A DNA stretch of 64,000 nt from Desertimonas flava (GCF_003426815.1 NZ_QKYK01000001.1:62001-126000); one strand, 5' to 3'. Positions 25,340 through 33,928 are shown, counted from the first letter of the stretch. Notes: a model not told the origin generated them from the sequence alone. Program-made: numbers and translations.

Positions 25340-26334
25340 TGCGCGCCGTCCTCCTCACCGAGTACGGCGGACCGGAAGTCCTGCGGATCAGCGACGTCCC
25401 GTCCCCGGTCCCCGGTCCCGACGAGATCCTCGTCGACGTGCGGCACACGGCCGTCAACCGCGCCGACGTGTTGCAGCGTCAAGGCCGCTACGCCGATCCC
25501 CGGCCCGGCGCGCTGGCGATCCCGGGACTCGAGTACGCCGGCGTCGTCGCCGCCCTCGGCGAACGCGTCACCGGGTGGGCAGTCGGGGACGAGGTGATGG
25601 GCATCGAGTCCGGCGGCGGGTACGCCGAGCAGATCGCCACCGACGCCCGTCAGGCGATCCGCGTGCCGGCAGGCCTGTCGCTCGCCGACGCCGCCGCCGT
25701 TCCCGAGGTCTTCCTCACCGCCTGGGACGCACTCGTCGTCCAGGGTGGCCTCACGAGCGGTCGCTGGGCCCTGGTCCACGCCGGGGCGTCGGGCGTCGGC
25801 ACGGCAGCGATCCAGATCGCCAAGGCCATCGGTGCTCGCATCGCCGTCACGTGCTCGGCCGGGAAGGCGGATGCGTGCCGTGAACTCGGCGCCGACGTCG
25901 TGCTCGAGCGTTCGCCGGCCGACTGGGCCGGCGCCCTCGGTCCGGCCATCGCTGCCGTCGACCAGACCCCGGGCGCCGGTGTCGACGTCATCCTCGACGT
26001 GATCGGCGGTGACGAGGTCGATCGCAACCTCACGGTGATCCGGCCGCAAGGCCACATCGTCCAGGTGGGCTTGATGGGCGGGGCCAAGGCGACGGTGAAC
26101 ATGGGCCTGCTGCTGGCCAAGCGCCTGCAGTGGACCGGCACGGTGCTGCGCGCCCGTCCACCCGAGCAGAAGGTGGCGATCAGCCGGCGTTTCGCCGACG
26201 AGGTCGTGCCGTTGTTCTCCGCCGGCGTGCTGCGTCCCGTCATCGATCGGCGGTTCCGGCTCGACGACATCGCCGAGGCCCACCGCGTCATGGAAGCCGA
26301 CGCCAACGTCGGCAAACTGCTGATCGACGTGTGA
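25339..26334 (+). CDS. NAD(P)H:quinone oxidoreductase, zinc-free MDR family (PIG3-like)
   Basis: This 331-residue medium-chain dehydrogenase/reductase has an N-terminal GroES-like domain (AVNRADVLQRQGRY) and a Rossmann domain with the nucleotide motif HAGASGVGTAAIQIAK. There are no zinc Cys clusters. The pattern EVFLTAWDAL and a C-terminal RFRLDDIAEAHRVMEADANVGK is typical of the TP53I3/PIG3 quinone oxidoreductase group. It begins directly on the orn stop (TGATG). Likely role: reduction of quinones or reactive carbonyls using NADPH; the exact substrate is unknown. Confidence 0.9.
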   Translation: MRAVLLTEYGGPEVLRISDVPSPVPGPDEILVDVRHTAVNRADVLQRQGRYADPRPGALAIPGLEYAGVVAALGERVTGWAVGDEVMGIESGGGYAEQIATDARQAIRVPAGLSLADAAAVPEVFLTAWDALVVQGGLTSGRWALVHAGASGVGTAAIQIAKAIGARIAVTCSAGKADACRELGADVVLERSPADWAGALGPAIAAVDQTPGAGVDVILDVIGGDEVDRNLTVIRPQGHIVQVGLMGGAKATVNMGLLLAKRLQWTGTVLRARPPEQKVAISRRFADEVVPLFSAGVLRPVIDRRFRLDDIAEAHRVMEADANVGKLLIDV

Positions 26335-26402
26335 AGGCGGTCGGCCCCGTACGGCCGCGGCTCGGTGCGTCTGGTGACGGGATGCCCTCGTAGGGTGGGC
26401 AG

Positions 26403-27518
26403 GTGGGATCGACCGACCAGCACACACACGCTGAACCGCCGGCGTCGCCCAAGCCTCGCAAGCAGGAGCAGGAGCCGGCGTCGGAGGAAGTGACCGAGGT
26501 CGCGCCGGGTGTGCTCCGCTGCCAGCTGCCCATCTCGATGCCCGGTCTCGGCCACGTCAACTGCTACGTCCTCGAGGACGAGCGTGGCGCGACCATCGTC
26601 GATCCCGGGCTTCCCGGCCCGCGGACGCTCGGCGTGCTCCGCAAGCGGCTGGCGAGTGCCGGCATCCCGCTCAAACGGGTGCACACCGTCGTCGTCACGC
26701 ACTCCCATCCCGATCACTTCGGTGGCGCCGGCTGGGTGCGACGCGAATCGGGCGCCGACATCGTCACGCACAAGCTGTTCCACGTGTTCTGGGACCGCAA
26801 CGAGCCACCCGACCTCGACGTCGAGGACCTGGCTGCTCTGGGATCGGGTGGTGAGGAGGAGCCGCTGCGCCGGCGCCGGTCGCCGTGGGACCCACCGCCG
26901 TGGGGCGGCCCCTCGATGCGACCTCCGCTCAAGCGCCGCCTGCTGATGCGCGGGGCTCGCCGCTTCCCGTCACTGGCCCGGACGCCGCGGCCGACCGTCC
27001 GTCTCGACGACGCCGATCGCATCACACTCGGCGGCCGCGAGTGGGTGGCGTTGTACACGCCCGGCCACACCGACGATCACCTCTGCCTGTTCGATCCGGC
27101 CGACGGCGTGATGCTCTCCGGCGATCACGTGCTGCCGACGATCACGCCGCACATCGGTGGGTACGTCCGCAACGTCGACCCGCTCGCCTCGTTCTTCAAC
27201 TCGCTCGACAAGGTGGCGGCCTACGGCTCGCAGGTCACCGTGGCCCTCCCGGCCCACGGCCAGCCGTTCGCCGACCTGGCGGGACGAGCCAAGAGCATCC
27301 AGGAGCATCACCTCGGTCGCCTCGACATCGCGCGGGCGGCGTCGGAGGAGGCCGGCCGGCCGTTGACCGTGAGCGAGATGTCGACGCACCTGTTCTCGCC
27401 CCGCGCCCAGGGTCCGATGGCCGACAGCGAGACGTTCGCCCACCTCGAACACCTCCGGTTGCTCGGCGCATACCGCCGCACGGACACCGACGAGGGCTAC
27501 CTGTACGAGCCCGCCTGA
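26403..27518 (+). CDS. Metallo-beta-lactamase-fold hydrolase
   Basis: This is a 371-residue protein. The zinc site is complete: HSHPDHFGG (HxHxDH), a later YTPGHTDDHLCLF His, SGDHVLP with the bridging Asp, and a C-terminal LPAHGQPF His. A lower-complexity insert (about residues 150-190) rich in Arg, Pro and Trp sits between the second and third motifs. The C-terminal helical part resembles that of glyoxalase II- or LACTB2-like hydrolases. GTG start. It converges on the WhiB gene across a long hairpin. Probable substrate is a thioester, lactone or similar; not determinable from sequence. Confidence 0.88.
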   Translation: MGSTDQHTHAEPPASPKPRKQEQEPASEEVTEVAPGVLRCQLPISMPGLGHVNCYVLEDERGATIVDPGLPGPRTLGVLRKRLASAGIPLKRVHTVVVTHSHPDHFGGAGWVRRESGADIVTHKLFHVFWDRNEPPDLDVEDLAALGSGGEEEPLRRRRSPWDPPPWGGPSMRPPLKRRLLMRGARRFPSLARTPRPTVRLDDADRITLGGREWVALYTPGHTDDHLCLFDPADGVMLSGDHVLPTITPHIGGYVRNVDPLASFFNSLDKVAAYGSQVTVALPAHGQPFADLAGRAKSIQEHHLGRLDIARAASEEAGRPLTVSEMSTHLFSPRAQGPMADSETFAHLEHLRLLGAYRRTDTDEGYLYEPA

Positions 27519-27533
27519 GGGCGCCGCTGGAAG

Positions 27534-27596
27534 TCGACACGGCCCGGCCGGACGCGCGGTGGTGGGTATGGGTGGTGGCCGGCCGGGCCGAGTCGA
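27534..27596. terminator. Long inverted repeat between convergent genes
   Basis: An 18-bp stem with one mismatch (TCGACACGGCCCGGCCGG against its complement at 27579-27596) and a 27-base loop lies between the stops of the MBL gene and whiB. It has no T-run but is placed as a bidirectional terminator. Confidence 0.55.
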
Positions 27597-27614
27597 TGGT
27601 CCGACTCGCGTGAG

Positions 27615-27941
27615 CTACGCGACGTCGGGGAAACCCGGGAGCTCGGGGTAGTCCGGGATCTCGGGCACGACGATCGCCGGGCGAGGCACCCGTGGTGGAC
27701 GACCGCGGCCGCGCTTCTCGACGACGGGAACCCCGTCGACGAAGATCTCGCCACCCCACACGCCACACGGCTCCTGGCGCTCGATCGCACCCGAGAGGCA
27801 ATGCGGGCGGGCGACGCATTGCAGGCAGATGGCCTTGGCGCGGGCCATGTCGTAGGGGTCCTCGGAGAAGAAGAGTGCGCTGTACGTCCCTCGCTGGTCG
27901 GTGCAGCGGGCGTAGCGCTTGATGAGGTTCACCGCGTCCAT
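27615..27941 (-). CDS. WhiB-family iron-sulfur regulator with AT-hook tail (copy 1)
   Basis: This 108-residue Wbl protein has the four-Cys cluster ligands in YARCTDQRG, then AICLQCVARPHCLSGA, and the turn motif GVWGGE. The C-terminus carries a basic RGRGRPPRVPRP element that looks like an AT-hook for minor-groove binding. WhiB proteins bind a [4Fe-4S] cluster and usually sigma factor region 4. I start it at MDAVNLIKRY (27941); a longer reading to 28112 has no family character. It is divergent from the small gene at 28112 and about 690 bases from a second WhiB. Confidence 0.9.
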   Translation of the reverse strand: MDAVNLIKRYARCTDQRGTYSALFFSEDPYDMARAKAICLQCVARPHCLSGAIERQEPCGVWGGEIFVDGVPVVEKRGRGRPPRVPRPAIVVPEIPDYPELPGFPDVA

Positions 27942-28111
27942 GTCTCTTGTTGAGTCGCCAGCGCCCGGTTTGATGCAAGAAAAATTGCTCGTTTCGGAAA
28001 CCTCCTTGACGGGGCGCCACCGAACCTGATTTCCTGGGCAACGTTCTGTGCAACTCGCGCCGTCCGCACTGGGAGTGCGGACCGCCCCGACCGATTGAGG
28101 AGAGCCCGGCA

Positions 28112-28429
28112 ATGATCAGCACCTTCACCATGGAGCGCCCGGCGATGCCGCCGATGGCCGCGCCGGTGGGTGCTGCGCTGGCAGCCCTCCCGCCGGTCGA
28201 GATGGCCACCGGTCTGCCCGGCCCGATCGGCTCCACCCGGCTCACCGGCGTGTTCGCGCACGCCACCGGTGGGTTTTCGGGCATGGCCAACGGCTCCGGC
28301 ATCGCGTCGTCCCCGGCAACGTACGCCGTCGACGGCGTGAAGCCGAACGTTTGCCACGAGTGGACCCGTGACCGCCAGGTCGGCATCACCCTCCGTTCCT
28401 CCCGGCACCTCCGAAGTCCTCGAACCTGA
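28112..28429 (+). CDS. Small protein of unknown function between two WhiB genes
   Basis: This is a 105-residue ORF with a good GAGGAG ribosome site 9 bases before the ATG, strong GC at third positions, and a Rho-independent hairpin 24 bases after its stop. The first two thirds are Met/Pro/Ala/Gly-rich (MERPAMPPMAAPVGAALAAL) and the end is basic (RDRQVGITLRSSRHLRSPR). I do not recognise a family. Placement between divergent and co-directional WhiB genes suggests a function tied to them. Confidence 0.6.
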   Translation: MISTFTMERPAMPPMAAPVGAALAALPPVEMATGLPGPIGSTRLTGVFAHATGGFSGMANGSGIASSPATYAVDGVKPNVCHEWTRDRQVGITLRSSRHLRSPRT

Positions 28430-28452
28430 CAGAGTTCGAGACTCGCTTCTGA

Positions 28453-28487
28453 GGCCGCCGGGTTCCCCCGGCGGCCTTTCTGGTTTT
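28453..28487 (+). terminator. Rho-independent terminator
   Basis: GGCCGCCGGG-TTCC-CCCGGCGGCC forms a perfect 10-bp stem with a 4-base loop, followed by TTTCTGGTTTT. It ends the 28112-28429 transcript before the second WhiB gene. Confidence 0.85.
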
Positions 28488-28629
28488 CCGCCTCCTGACC
28501 GCCCCGCATTCGACGCAGACATCACCCACCCCACCACAACCGGCCGGAAACGACATGACACCGACTCTCACCCCAACGACCAGCACGACACCGACAAGCG
28601 AACGACTCGAACCACAGGAAGCCACCCCC

Positions 28630-29010
28630 ATGATCACCATGATCCCCAGACCGAGCCTGGCGGCCATCGCCTTGCTCCCGGACGTCGACGACGAACTCGA
28701 CGAGGCCGTGATCCGCACGGCCGGCCCCCGCTGCGCCGACGGCAACGGCACCCTGACGCCGCTGTTCTTCAGCGACGACCTGGTCGACATCGGCCGGGCC
28801 AAGGCGATCTGCGCCAAGTGCCCGCTGCAGGCCAACTGCCTCAGCGACGCCATGGACCGCGAGGAGCCGTGGGGCGTCTGGGGCGGCGAGCTGCTCCTGA
28901 ACGGCCGCATCGTCACGTCCAAGCGGGCGTGCGGTCGCCCGCCCAAGCGTCCCCGCCCGCCGATGGTCATCGACGAGATGGGCATCGTCCCCTCCGAGAG
29001 CGTCGCGTGA
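28630..29010 (+). CDS. WhiB-family iron-sulfur regulator with AT-hook-like tail (copy 2)
   Basis: This 126-residue Wbl protein resembles the one at 27615: Cys ligands in GPRCADGNG and AICAKCPLQANCLSDA, the turn GVWGGE, and a basic tail CGRPPKRPRPP. Both share the FFSxDxxDxxRAKAIC stretch, so they look like paralogues that arose by inverted duplication. The ATG at 28630 has AGGAAG 8 bases upstream; an earlier ATG at 28555 would add a Thr/Pro-rich leader and is less likely. It ends near a strong bidirectional hairpin. Confidence 0.9.
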   Translation: MITMIPRPSLAAIALLPDVDDELDEAVIRTAGPRCADGNGTLTPLFFSDDLVDIGRAKAICAKCPLQANCLSDAMDREEPWGVWGGELLLNGRIVTSKRACGRPPKRPRPPMVIDEMGIVPSESVA

Positions 29011-29013
29011 CCT

Positions 29014-29094
29014 GCTCGGCTGCGTTCCCCGGCCACGCAGGCCGCGTGGACGGCTCGGTCGGAGCAAGCTCCTCCCTCACCTTGGCCGCGCGGC
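29014..29094 (-). repeat. Dispersed intergenic GC-rich repeat, copy 2 (inverted relative to copy 1)
   Basis: This is the reverse-complement match to 14842-14926, with the shared block CTGCGTTCCCCGGCCACGCA and GGCCGCGTG. It lies directly after the second WhiB stop. Confidence 0.6.
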
Positions 29095-29103
29095 ACTCGC
29101 GAC

Positions 29104-29139
29104 GTCAGCCCGATCGACCGCGAGGTCGATCGGGCTGAC
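29104..29139. terminator. Perfect 16-bp hairpin between convergent genes
   Basis: GTCAGCCCGATCGACC and its exact complement at 29124-29139 are separated by GCGA. It lies between the stops of whiB copy 2 (plus) and the VOC gene (minus), so it should terminate in both directions. Confidence 0.75.
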
Positions 29140-29154
29140 CCCCTCCTCCGGTGG

Positions 29155-29508
29155 TCAGGCTCCGGGCTGGTTCAATTCGACACGGTTGCCCGACGGGTCG
29201 CGCAGGAAACACTGCCGACCGGACCCGACCGCAACCGGATCGGTCACCTCGATGTCGCGAGCCCGCAGCTCGGCGACGTCGGCATCGATGTCGTCGGTTC
29301 GCAACGCGAAGTGCTGACCATGCTGGCTCGGTACGGTCGCCGCGATCAGGTGCACCTGCTGATCTCCGGCATCCAGCCAGGCACCGTCGAACGAGAAGGC
29401 CGGACGGTCGGGCCGTACCGTGAGGCCGAGCACATCGACGTAGAACTGCAACGCCGCCGCGACGTCGTGCACGTTGATCGACACGTGGTGAACCCCGCTG
29501 GTACGCAT
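29155..29508 (-). CDS. VOC-family (glyoxalase/dioxygenase fold) protein
   Basis: This 117-residue single VOC unit has VHHVSINVHDVAAALQFYVD at the start, LTVRPDRPAFSFDGAWLD, VHLIAA, then HFALRTDDIDADVAELRA and the closing strand CFLRDPSGNRVELNQ. Putative metal residues are the His of HHVS and the Glu of NRVEL. Start at MRTSGVHHV (29508); the longer frame to 29601 lacks family character. Substrate unknown. Confidence 0.85.
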   Translation of the reverse strand: MRTSGVHHVSINVHDVAAALQFYVDVLGLTVRPDRPAFSFDGAWLDAGDQQVHLIAATVPSQHGQHFALRTDDIDADVAELRARDIEVTDPVAVGSGRQCFLRDPSGNRVELNQPGA

Positions 29509-29567
29509 GACGACAGTCTCGCGCCGGCGCCTGAGATCGTCGATCGACCCGTCGGTAGGCTCTCCAC

Positions 29568-30170
29568 GTGGCCGGAACCGCACGTCCACCGCTGCGCGCA
29601 CAGATCGTCATCCTGATCGTCGCCGCGCTCGTCGCCGGGGTGGGTGCCGTCGTGTGGAGCCGGACGATCGCCGCCGACGAGGATCCGGTGGCCGAGGAGG
29701 ACGACGTGCGGTTGTTCGACCCCGACGCGGTCGTCGACCCCGACTCCTCCAACCCGCCGAACGATGGCGAGGCGTTCCCGGTCGTGCAGGTGGCGTCCGC
29801 CGACGGGGACATGATCTCCCTCGAGTCCGACGGCCGGCCGATGGTGGTGAACCTCTGGTGGAGCGGGTGCGGCCCATGTGCCCGCGAGCTGCAGGCGTTC
29901 AGCGACGTCGATGCCGAATACGCCGGCGACGTGCGGTTCGTGGGCGTCAACCCCCACGACGACGCCGAGAAGATGCTCGAGTTCGCCGCCAATCGCGGCG
30001 TCGGCTACGAGCTGTACCTCGACGAGGGCTACGAGCTCCTCGACGCGACCGGGCTCGTCTACTTCCCGATGACGCTGTTCGTGTCCGCCGACGGTCGCAT
30101 CGTCGCCCAGACGGGCGAGGTGTCCGAGTCCGAGCTGCGCGAACAGGTCGCCGCCATCGCGGTCACGTGA
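29568..30170 (+). CDS. TlpA/ResA-like membrane-anchored thioredoxin
   Basis: This 200-residue protein has an N-terminal uncleaved signal anchor (AQIVILIVAALVAGVGAVVW), an acidic linker and an extracytoplasmic thioredoxin fold with NLWWSGCGPCARELQAF (CGPC active site) and the cis-Pro region YFPMTLFVSADGRIV. It reduces or isomerises disulfides outside the membrane. It starts at GTG and its stop overlaps the ccdA-like start (TGATG), so the electron donor is encoded in the same operon. Likely job: cytochrome c maturation or copper-site thiol reduction for the oxidase. Confidence 0.9.
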   Translation: MAGTARPPLRAQIVILIVAALVAGVGAVVWSRTIAADEDPVAEEDDVRLFDPDAVVDPDSSNPPNDGEAFPVVQVASADGDMISLESDGRPMVVNLWWSGCGPCARELQAFSDVDAEYAGDVRFVGVNPHDDAEKMLEFAANRGVGYELYLDEGYELLDATGLVYFPMTLFVSADGRIVAQTGEVSESELREQVAAIAVT

Positions 30171-31120
30171 TGCTGGCGCTCCAGGCCGACTACGGCCTCA
30201 GCTTCCTGCGTGGCATGTTCGCCACCGTCAACCCGTGTGGCTTCGTCCTGCTGCCCACCTACCTCGTGTACTTCCTCGGCAACGAGGCGATGGCGGGGGC
30301 CGCGGGCGCGACCGGCGGGCAGCGGGCCTCGGTGCGGCGGGCTCTGTTGGTCGGGACGGCCGTGTCGGCCGGGTTCATGGCCGTGTTCATCGTCGTGGGC
30401 CTCGTCACCGGCACCGTCCACGAATGGGTGGTCGACAATTCGAAGTACGTCACCCTCGTGCTCGGCGGCGGGTTCGTGGTGCTCGGCACGGTCATTCTCG
30501 CCGGGTATCGCCCGCGGTTCGCCACCCCGCACCTGTCGGTCGACCTGTCACGGCGCGACATCCGCACGATGTTCTCGTACGGAGCCGCCTACGCGATCGC
30601 CTCGCTCGGATGCACGATCGTCGTGTTCCTCCCCGTGATCGCGTCGCCGCGGGGCGGCTTCGCCCGCAACGTCGCCAACGTCGTCATGTTCTCGGCCGGC
30701 ATGGGTCTCGTCGTCGTCGCCCTCACGGTGAGCCTGGCGCTCGCCAACCAGCTGATGCTGCGCGCCATGCGGCGCGTGATGCAGTACGTCGACCTCCTCG
30801 CCGCGGCGTTCATGGTGCTGTCGGGCCTGTACCTCGTCTGGTACTTCTTCGTCGTCGACGTGCAGGAGGACTCGTCGGAGTCGATCACCGGGGCGATGCG
30901 TCGTTGGGAGGAGCGGGTCCGCGTCCGCCTCAACGACAACTGGCAGGTGATCGCCGCCGTGCTCGTCGCCGTGGTGGCGCTCGCCATCGTGTACGCCGTC
31001 CGCAGATCTCCGGGCAACCGGGGCGGCCGGCGGACCGACTCGCCGGAGCCGCCCGCCGGGTCCGAACCCCGTTCGCTCGCCGGGGTAGCGTCGGCCGGCG
31101 ATGATCGCCACCTCGACTGA
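30170..31120 (+). CDS. CcdA/DsbD-type transmembrane thiol reductase
   Basis: This 316-residue membrane protein has the two redox Cys in NPCGFVLLPTYLVYFLG (helix 1) and IASLGCTIVVFLPV (helix 4), flanked by repeated three-helix units, as in CcdA. It passes electrons from cytosolic thioredoxin to the TlpA-like protein encoded immediately before it. The C-terminal tail after about residue 240 is an extra soluble region followed by one more helix and a basic end, longer than typical CcdA. It overlaps the next gene by 20 bases. Confidence 0.92.
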   Translation: MLALQADYGLSFLRGMFATVNPCGFVLLPTYLVYFLGNEAMAGAAGATGGQRASVRRALLVGTAVSAGFMAVFIVVGLVTGTVHEWVVDNSKYVTLVLGGGFVVLGTVILAGYRPRFATPHLSVDLSRRDIRTMFSYGAAYAIASLGCTIVVFLPVIASPRGGFARNVANVVMFSAGMGLVVVALTVSLALANQLMLRAMRRVMQYVDLLAAAFMVLSGLYLVWYFFVVDVQEDSSESITGAMRRWEERVRVRLNDNWQVIAAVLVAVVALAIVYAVRRSPGNRGGRRTDSPEPPAGSEPRSLAGVASAGDDRHLD

Positions 31121-31940
31121 CACGGACGTGCCGCCGGCCAGGCCGGCCGCGACCGTGATGCTGATCCGCGACGCCGACGCCGGGGCTGGTGATGCGCGTG
31201 GGCCAGGGCTGGAGGTCTTCGTCCTCCGGCGCGCGGCCGCCGCCGCCTTCGCCGGTGGCTTCTACGTCTTCCCCGGCGGCAAGGTCGACCCCGCCGACGG
31301 CGGAGAGGCGATCGAACCCCTCAGCGCCGGTCTCGACGACGAGGCAGCGTCGGCGGCGCTCGGCATCGAGCGAGGTGGCCTCGCCTACTGGGTCGCGGCC
31401 ATCCGGGAGTGCTTCGAGGAGGCCGGCGTGCTGCTGGCGCGCGGGCGCGACGGCTCGCCACCAGCACCCCGTCACGCCGATCGGGAGAAGGTGCACTCCG
31501 GTGAGCTGGCTCTCGTCGATCTGTGCCGGCGCGACGATCTCGTGCTGGACACGGCGGCGATCCGGTATGTCGCCCATTGGGTCACTCCGGTCGAGGAGCG
31601 GCCGCGCCGCTTCGACACGCGGTTCTTCCTCGCCGCCGCACCGGCGGACCAGGACGGTCGCCACGACGACGGCGAGACGGTGGACAGTCGCTGGGTCCGG
31701 CCGGCCGAGGCGCTCGACGAGGCCGAGGCGGGCGACCTCATGCTGCTCCCGCCGACGATCTCGACGCTGCGGTTCCTCGCCGGCTGCTCGACGGTGAAGG
31801 AAGCGTTCGCCCAGGCCGCCGCCGCCGGACCACCACCGAGGATCCTGCCCACGCTGCAGTACGACGAGGCGGGCAACGTGGTCGGCGTCTCGGCCGGGCC
31901 CGCCGGCGAGTTCTCCGTCGGTCTCCGGCCCAACCGCTGA
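31101..31940 (+). CDS. NUDIX hydrolase
   Basis: This 279-residue protein has the Nudix box split by a long insert: FPGGKVDPADGG, then about 30 residues, then YWVAAIRECFEEAGVLL, with the catalytic RExxEE as RECFEE. The long insert and size resemble the NUDT7/NUDT19 group that acts on CoA or nucleotide diphosphates. The C-terminus has PPTISTLRFLAG, as in that group. It overlaps the ccdA-like gene by 20 bases. Substrate is not determinable from sequence. Confidence 0.88.
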   Translation: MIATSTDTDVPPARPAATVMLIRDADAGAGDARGPGLEVFVLRRAAAAAFAGGFYVFPGGKVDPADGGEAIEPLSAGLDDEAASAALGIERGGLAYWVAAIRECFEEAGVLLARGRDGSPPAPRHADREKVHSGELALVDLCRRDDLVLDTAAIRYVAHWVTPVEERPRRFDTRFFLAAAPADQDGRHDDGETVDSRWVRPAEALDEAEAGDLMLLPPTISTLRFLAGCSTVKEAFAQAAAAGPPPRILPTLQYDEAGNVVGVSAGPAGEFSVGLRPNR

Positions 31941-31941
31941 G

Positions 31942-33171
31942 TCAGCGCCGCCGGGTGAGGGCCACCGGCTGCGCGTCGCCGCCGTCGCCCGGCGCGTCGA
32001 ACGCCGCCTCGACGGCGGCGAGCATGCGCGCCGAGCAGCCCGCCATGTCGACCGCGCCCGGCGCCGCCCGCGGGACGACCTCGTCGAGTCGCTCGGCAAT
32101 CGATCGGAACGCCAGGGCCGCCGGACCGTCACCCTCGAGGGCGACCGGGCGGCCGGTGTCACCGCCGGCAGCGACCGCCGGCTCGATCGGGACCTGACCG
32201 AGCAAGGGGACGCCGATGGCATCGGCCAGCGCCCGGCCCCCACCGGTGCCGAACAGGGCGTGTGTGTCGCCGTGGTGATCGGTGAACGCGCTCATGTTCT
32301 CGACGACCCCGACCACGCGCATGAAGCTGCGACGCGCCATGTCGGCCGCCCGCTGGGCCACCTTCTGGGCCGCCAGGGCCGGCGTCGTGACGACGAGCAG
32401 GTCGGCGCGGGGGAGGAGGCGCGCCAGACCCATCTGCACGTCGCCGGTGCCGGGTGGGAGATCGATGAGGAGGTCGTCGAGGTCGCCCCAGGCGACGTCG
32501 CGCAAGAACTGCTCGACCGCCTTGGTGAGCATCAGGCCACGCCACATCAGCGCGGTGTCCTCGCCGACGAGGAAGCCGGTGGACACGACCTTCAGCAGAC
32601 CCTCGCCGACGGCCAACTCGTTGGGCTGGATGAGTGGCCGCGTCGAGTCGTCCTGCTTGATCGCCTCCATGCGGTCGGTGATGCCGAGCAGCCGCGGGAC
32701 CGAGAAGCCCCAGATGTCGGCGTCGAGCACGCCGACGGTCCGGCCCGTGCTGGCCAGGGCGACGGCGAGGTTGACGGTGACCGAGCTCTTGCCGACCCCG
32801 CCCTTGCCACTGGCGACGGCGATCACGCGGGTGGACGGCGGGACCTGGGTGTCGCCGGCGTTCTGGCGGGCGTTCCACCGGGCCTTGCTCATCACCTCGC
32901 TGCGCTCGTCGGGGGTCATCTCGCCCCACGTGATGTGCACGCGGCTGACACCGGGATGGACGCCGACGCGTGACTCGATCTCCCGCTTGATGTCGGCGCG
33001 CATCGGGCAGCCGCCGATCGTCAGCTTGACCTCGACGTCGACCGCGCCGAACTCGTCGACCACCACGCCCGGCACCATCCCGAGCGTGACGATGTCGGCG
33101 CCGAGCTCGGGATCGATCACCGAGCGCAGCACGGTGAGCACGTCCTCCCGAGTGGGCGGCTGCGCAGTCAT
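31942..33171 (-). CDS. mrp: Mrp/ApbC-type iron-sulfur cluster carrier ATPase
   Basis: This 409-residue protein has an N-terminal DUF59/MIP18-like domain (VLTVLRSVIDPELGADIVTL, IGGCPMRADIKREIESRV), then the ATPase with deviant Walker A ASGKGGVGKSSVTVNLA, LDADIWGFSVPRLLG and switch LIDLPPGTGD. The usual CxxC cluster site near the end is not obvious, but single Cys residues remain. It moves [4Fe-4S] clusters to targets. The start at 33171 (ATG) has a GTG two codons upstream. It is divergent from the SufR-like gene with a shared inverted repeat. Confidence 0.92.
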   Translation of the reverse strand: MTAQPPTREDVLTVLRSVIDPELGADIVTLGMVPGVVVDEFGAVDVEVKLTIGGCPMRADIKREIESRVGVHPGVSRVHITWGEMTPDERSEVMSKARWNARQNAGDTQVPPSTRVIAVASGKGGVGKSSVTVNLAVALASTGRTVGVLDADIWGFSVPRLLGITDRMEAIKQDDSTRPLIQPNELAVGEGLLKVVSTGFLVGEDTALMWRGLMLTKAVEQFLRDVAWGDLDDLLIDLPPGTGDVQMGLARLLPRADLLVVTTPALAAQKVAQRAADMARRSFMRVVGVVENMSAFTDHHGDTHALFGTGGGRALADAIGVPLLGQVPIEPAVAAGGDTGRPVALEGDGPAALAFRSIAERLDEVVPRAAPGAVDMAGCSARMLAAVEAAFDAPGDGGDAQPVALTRRR

Positions 33172-33182
33172 GTCCACTGCCC

Positions 33183-33211
33183 AGATTTTACCGGCGAATC
33201 CCGTGTAATCT
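33183..33211. promoter_or_regulatory. Imperfect inverted repeat in the mrp/SufR-like divergent promoter
   Basis: AGATTTTAC, an 11-base spacer and GTGTAATCT form arms matching at 7 of 9 positions, in an AT-richer 49-bp gap between divergent genes. A plausible autoregulatory site for the adjacent regulator. Confidence 0.35.
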
Positions 33212-33220
33212 CGACGGTCG

Positions 33221-33928
33221 ATGACGTCGCCGTCCGAAGGCGTGTCGCCCGAGACCCGGCGTGCTCGGCCCGACGCTCTGCCGTCGCGCCAGGTGCTGCA
33301 GGTGCTGGGCGACAACACCCGCTACGCGATCTACCTCGAGCTCGCCCGCGCGGCCCGGCCCCTCGTGACGGCCGAGATCGCCGAGACGCTCGGCCTCCAT
33401 CCGAACACGGTGCGGCCACACCTCGATCGTATGCGGGATGTCGGCATCGTCGAGGTGACGACGGACGCCCGCGGTGAGGTCGGTCGCCCGCAGCACCGCT
33501 ACGCGCTCGCGCCCGACGCCCCGTCGCTCGGGCTCGAGCCGCCGACGATCCCCGTGCTGGCCCGCATGGTGCTGGCGATGGCACGGCGGGTCGGCGCCGG
33601 TCCGGCCGACGCCCTCGCGGTGGGCGAGTCCGAGGGCAGCGAGCGGGCCCGCCGCTACGCCGATGCGCCCTCGGCCCTCGAAGCGATCGTGTCCGACCTC
33701 GACCGTCTGGGATTCGACCCGGTCGTCGCCGCCGGGGACGACGGGGACTCGGCGGTCGTGGCCTTCGCCCACTGCCCGTTCGCCGAATACGCCGCCACCC
33801 ACCCTGACCTGGTCTGCAGCCTCCATCGCGGGCTCGTCACGGGCTTCGTCGACGCCATGGGCGACAGCGCAGTCGTCGAGTTCTGCGACATCGCCCATCG
33901 CACCCCGTGCCAGGTCACATTGTCCTGA
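33221..33928 (+). CDS. SufR-like winged-helix regulator with Cys cluster ligands
   Basis: This 235-residue protein has an N-terminal HTH (ARPLVTAEIAETLGLHPNTV then RPHLDRMRDVGIVEV and the GRPQHRYAL wing) and a C-terminal sensor domain with Cys residues in HCPFAEYAATHPDLVCSLHR and a third in VEFCDIAHRTPC. This Cys arrangement is that of SufR, whose [4Fe-4S] cluster senses iron-sulfur status. Neighbours Mrp and ErpA fit a small Fe-S biogenesis locus. ATG 33221 with a 49-bp divergent promoter. Confidence 0.82.
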   Translation: MTSPSEGVSPETRRARPDALPSRQVLQVLGDNTRYAIYLELARAARPLVTAEIAETLGLHPNTVRPHLDRMRDVGIVEVTTDARGEVGRPQHRYALAPDAPSLGLEPPTIPVLARMVLAMARRVGAGPADALAVGESEGSERARRYADAPSALEAIVSDLDRLGFDPVVAAGDDGDSAVVAFAHCPFAEYAATHPDLVCSLHRGLVTGFVDAMGDSAVVEFCDIAHRTPCQVTLS

